Shown here: one piece after another, positions 60,606 through 64,000 of the stretch
Layout: every line of letters begins with the position of its first letter
Position numbering within the stretch: position 1 is the first letter of the stretch
Assembly: GCF_030445035.2 (NCBI RefSeq)
Contig: NC_080677.1
Coordinates: forward strand, 101,925,513-101,989,512
Reading direction: 5' to 3'
DNA: 64,000 nt
From: Dasypus novemcinctus
Lineage: Eukaryota > Chordata > Mammalia > Cingulata > Dasypodidae
Notes under the pieces: model-generated
Seen by the model: only the letters and a program-made list of their open reading frames with translations
The model's database searches: none
Told to the model about the DNA's origin: nothing
Translations under genes and position numbers: made by a program

Positions 60606-61650
60606 ATTTTTTTAAAATTTTGTTTTATTTATTCATTTTTAAAAAAATATTACATTAAAAAAATATGAGGTCCCCATTCACCCCCACCGCCCCCACCCCA
60701 CCACTTCCCCCACAGTAACACTCTCCCTCATCATCATGACACATCCCTTGCATCGGGTGAGTACATCTCTGGGTATCGCTGCACCCCATGGCCTGTGGTC
60801 TACACCATAGCCCACACTCTCCCACGTTCCATCCAGTGGGCCATGGGAGGACATACAATGTCCGGCAATTGTCCCTGCAGCACCACTCAGGACAACTCCA
60901 AGTCCCGAAAATGCTTCCACATCTCATCTCTTCCTCCCATTCCCCGCACCCAGCAGGCACCATGGCCACTTTTTCCACACCAATGCCACATTTTCTCGAT
61001 TATTAACCACAATAGTTCATGAATAGAATATCATTAAGTCCACTCTAACCCTTACTGTATTCCTTCCTGTGGACCTTGGCTTGGTTGTGTCCATTCCACA
61101 TCTATGTCAAGAGGGGGCTTAGATTCCACATGGATACTGGATGCAATCCTCCTGCTTTCAGTTGTAGGGACTCTAGGCTCCATGGTGTGGTGGTTGACAT
61201 TCTTCAACTCCATGTTAGCTGAGTGGGGTAAGTCCAATAAATCAGAGTGTAGGAGCTGAAGTCTGTTGAGGCTCAGGGCCTGGCTATCATATTGTCAGTC
61301 CAGAGATTCAAATTCCCTAGATATATCTGAAAACCCAGCACCAACTAAAATTCCAGTAAAGTAGCATGAAAGGCTTGTGAAAAGAGATCACATCTGAGTC
61401 CAGCTCCATCATGCAGAAACACCAGCTCCAAAGAAGGGCCAACTGACATGGCAGTGAACTCCATCTGCCATGACCATAGAACCTGTGGGTCTCTTTAGCC
61501 CTCCGAAGAACCAATACCTGGAGTTGTATCTACTTTATCTGTCTCTGAGACTCTGCTCAGGTGTGCATAAGGGCAATCCTTCTGACAACCTCCACACTCT
61601 TTTTTAGAGACTCATAGCCATATAAACTCATATTCTATATCTTCGTATTA
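60606..61650 (-). mobile_element. Xenarthran-type L1 3' UTR, reverse
   Basis: T-rich tail complement at 60606-60660, then gaggtccccattcacccccacc, cctcatcatcatgacacatcccttgcat, caggacaactccaagtcccgaaaatgc, gattccacatggatactggatgcaatcctcctgc, ccatctgccatgaccatagaacctgtgggtctct and gagactcatagccatataaactcat. This long C-rich 3' UTR is the one I associate with young armadillo/sloth L1s. It is inserted into the older L1 at 60605. Confidence 0.8.
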
Positions 61651-62309
61651 TTTGAGTTCCCCTGAAAAAATATGAAGGCTGTAGAAAAGGAAAGAAAAAA
61701 GAAGAACAAAATAATAATAATGATGATGATGATGATGATAAAAGAGCACAGGCACAAAATGGTAAATGAACCTTAAAAGAACCAGGAAGAAAAGAAAAAA
61801 ATAAACAATAAGAGTGAAAAATCACACAAAATAAAGAGGATTAAGAATAAAAAATGTGTAGTTAAAAAAAAGAAAGCCAAAAGATAGAATAAAAGACCAG
61901 AAAGATGAGAAGAAAGACAATGAGGATCTAACACGAGAAGGTAGAATGAAACAAACATAATGGGAGAGAGAAAAAAATGAAAGAAAGGAGAGAAATAAAC
62001 TAAGGAGAAACAGAAAAAGAAAGGCGGAAAAAAGCAAAAAAGCAAACAAACAGAAAAAAAAAGCTTTCCTCTCAGACTACTTGCAAACATCTCAAGCTGC
62101 CAGGGCTCACCAATTTCCTTGCAAGCCTGCCATCCCCATGTAAGGTATAGAGAAAGAAATAAGAATTTTAAAAAAATAATAATAAATAATCTTAAAAAAG
62201 AAAACCTTAGTCTAAATTCCCTGTCCTGAGGCTCCTTGTCTTTCAATTCCTGCTCCCTGCAGCTCCTGGGGTGTCTCTCCCCACCCCCTTCATTACTTGA
62301 GCCAATTAG
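61651..62309. repeat. Long purine-rich (+ strand) low-complexity block
   Basis: From about 61680 to 62080 the + strand is almost all A and G (gaaag, gagaa and aaaag units), with (AAT)n(GAT)n at 61707-61740. The 157-codon Phe/Leu-rich reverse frame here is a product of this composition. It may be part of the adjacent L1. Confidence 0.7.
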
Positions 62310-62430
62310 GCTTGTTTTATTTTATTATTATATTTTATTTTACTATTTTATTTTATTTTATTGGAATTCTTGAACCGGGATGTTGTATATGTGAAGCAAG
62401 AGCCTAACCACTGAGCTCCACCAGCTTCAC
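62310..62430 (-). mobile_element. Short tRNA-headed SINE, reverse
   Basis: A (TTTTA)n tail complement at 62312-62362, then ttcttgaaccgggatgttgtatatg and a head complement cctaaccactgagctccaccagc. The word gttaggctt/attaggctt flanks it and may be a remnant duplication. Confidence 0.6.
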
Positions 62431-63360
62431 CAGTCAAGTTAGGCTTCTGAAGACTGCTAAAGGCTTTTCCTCTGGCCCTGCCTGCCCTTTTTTACTTCAG
62501 GCCAGTTAGGCTTCTAATGTTTTGGCGTTTGCCACTGCAGGCTTCCCACTCTCCGGGTCTTTTATCCACCAGTCAGCCTGCAGTTCACTGACCCATTTCC
62601 TCTCTCTTCCAAGATGGGTTGGTGTGGCAGCCTGCCTGCTCAGTTCCCATCTCCCCTCTCCCTGGAGCTGTTTCAGAGCTGGCTGATGTCTTTTTTTTTC
62701 CAGGTCCTCCCGCCTTATCTCCCCTCCCACATACACATCTCTCCCCATGTCAGCTGTATGCCGGACCCCCACATTTGTTTGCCCTGCAGCCCCCACCTCA
62801 AAAGCCTGTTGGATACCAGGATGCTCCCCTTGTCACTCTAGGCGTGGAGGACCACTCACTCTATGAGCTGGCTGAGTGTTGGTCTTCCAGGCAGATCTCT
62901 TGCCTGGCTTCCTTAACCTCTTGAGCTGGCTTGATTGTCCTTTTTCTTATGGGTTCCCTTTCCCCCTGGCCAGCTAGGTCTCCCTTCTCTAGTCACCTTC
63001 TCCAATTGCCCCTGTGGTCCCACAGTTTCCTTTCTGCCAGGTAAACCTGCCTACTTTCCCACAGTTTCTGGAGGAAAATTACAACTTGCGGATCCCTATT
63101 TTGTCATCGTGGGTCTCCACCCCCTCACCACCATTTTTTGTACTTGTTACCACTTTTGTCTCCATTCATTGTATTCCAAAACCATATATTTAAAATTATT
63201 TTTTATGTATTTGCATTTTATACGAAGAAGTGGAGTTACATACCAAAGAATATTATACAGTAATACTTGCATTGATAATTAGTCAAATGGTTACTTTTAC
63301 TGATGTGGGCTATGGGTGGAAGGCTCTTTGTCTCTTCAGAAATAACTAAGTTGTTTGACT
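62431..63360. other. Pyrimidine-rich non-coding block, likely repeat-derived
   Basis: Contains repeated gccagttaggcttct and ctggctg/gctggctt words, then becomes AT-rich with an L1-like ttatacgaagaagtggagttacatacc near 63218-63245. Possibly the 5' part of a reverse L1. No gene seen. Confidence 0.45.
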
Positions 63361-63770
63361 TGTGGGTGTGGAACGGTAAGAGGCTGCAGTCCTGCCCTTA
63401 GGGACGGTGACAGCAGGCTCCAGTCCCAGGAAATGTTTAACAAAGCAAGGGCTATAAACTTTAAGTATTTAGGGGAAATGCAAAAACCAAGGCTTATCTA
63501 AAATGTCTGGAGTCCTTGCTAAAAGCTTACCTAAGATGTGAAAGAGATATATGCTAATTGAAGCCTATTGAGAACTGAAACAAAGGGACCATTTGGCCTT
63601 TCCTCTCTGTATAAAAGACGTTTGAAAATCTTGTTCGGGGCTCGGGATTCAAACAGAAAGCTCCCGAGTCCGGCCGGCCGTCAATAAACCATTTTTTCCT
63701 TCTCAAAATCATTCCTGAGTCCTGGCCTCTCTATACTCAAATAATTGAACTTCTCTTAAATTCCACAACA
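63361..63770 (+). mobile_element. 5' LTR of a second endogenous retrovirus, forward, at window edge
   Basis: Ends in ttccacaaca immediately before a retroviral primer-binding site. TATA box tataaaag at 63610-63617, poly(A) signal aataaa at 63683-63688. The start near tgtgggtgtggaacgg is chosen because it gives a short inverted repeat with the end; it could be as early as 63304. The body continues beyond the window, so its condition is unknown. Confidence 0.82.
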
Positions 63771-63774
63771 TTAA

Positions 63775-63792
63775 TGGCGACCACGAAGGGAC
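63775..63792 (+). other. Retroviral primer-binding site for tRNA-Arg(UCG)
   Basis: tggcgaccacgaagggac is the exact complement, 18 of 18, of the 3' end of mammalian tRNA-Arg(UCG) including CCA, as I recall that tRNA. It lies 4 bases after the LTR end. Confidence 0.85.
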
Positions 63793-64000
63793 AAAAATGA
63801 AGGCCAGAGACGGTAGCATTTTGCTGCCCCTTCCAAATCCCCGAGGAAGCCGGGAGGACTCGGGTGAACCCCAAATCTGGGCGCCCCTGGATTAAATTTA
63901 ATCCAGAAAAGATGTGGGCTCCACCAGAATCTTCCCGACAAAATCGAGGGGCAATGGAAGGTCTGAAGAGAAAGATTCTGGGAACGAAAAAGAACTCCGA
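63793..64000 (+). other. Leader of the second endogenous retrovirus, incomplete
   Basis: About 200 bases after the primer-binding site, moderately GC-rich. No gag frame can be judged before the window ends. Confidence 0.6.

Noticed and set aside
61773..62246. A 157-codon reverse frame rich in Phe and Leu that resembles a membrane protein
   Set aside because: It is the translation of the pyrimidine strand of a low-complexity block.

Overview
The window is mammalian nuclear DNA, AT-rich and full of transposable elements. The lineage marker is a set of tRNA-headed SINEs of the DAS type known from Xenarthra (armadillos, sloths, anteaters). Long L1 3' UTRs of a kind I associate with xenarthran genomes agree with this. 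I favour an armadillo or close relative; the species call is inference.

One protein-coding gene is supported: HYAL4 on the + strand. Its coding sequence lies in three exons (16201-17154, 46286-46375, 48542-48943), all in phase 0, with GT/AG junctions and 481 codons in total. The reading frame, catalytic Asp-x-Glu motif, disulfide cysteines, EGF-like module and C-terminal GPI-type tail all look intact. Neighbours seen in the human cluster (SPAM1, HYALP1) are not visible.

Layout: 1-16150 is upstream sequence with scattered old repeats (LTR-like copies, DAS SINEs, an L1 3' end, MLT1-type LTR, MIR, L2). Intron 1 (17155-46285) is mostly nested transposons. A first reverse-strand L1 (17640-23204) carries an ERVL-like LTR and a SINE. 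A second, near-full-length reverse L1 (23466-40993) is split by a complete reverse-strand provirus (25004-33971, 4-bp duplication GGAG). That provirus was later hit by two solo LTRs with perfect 6-bp duplications (28027-28856 and 30819-31568) and by a SINE. Intron 2 holds an antisense LTR a few hundred bases before exon 3. Downstream of the gene are L2/MIR relics, two more ERVL-like LTRs, more L1, and at the right edge the 5' LTR and primer-binding site of a separate sense-strand endogenous retrovirus whose body lies outside the window.

No novel cellular system is visible. The interest is in the insertion order that can be read base by base, the two young-looking solo LTRs with strong promoter and poly(A) signals inside HYAL4 intron 1, and the tandem repeats in the apparent 5' UTR of the second L1. 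All calls come from reading the sequence and recalled family knowledge; no database search was run.
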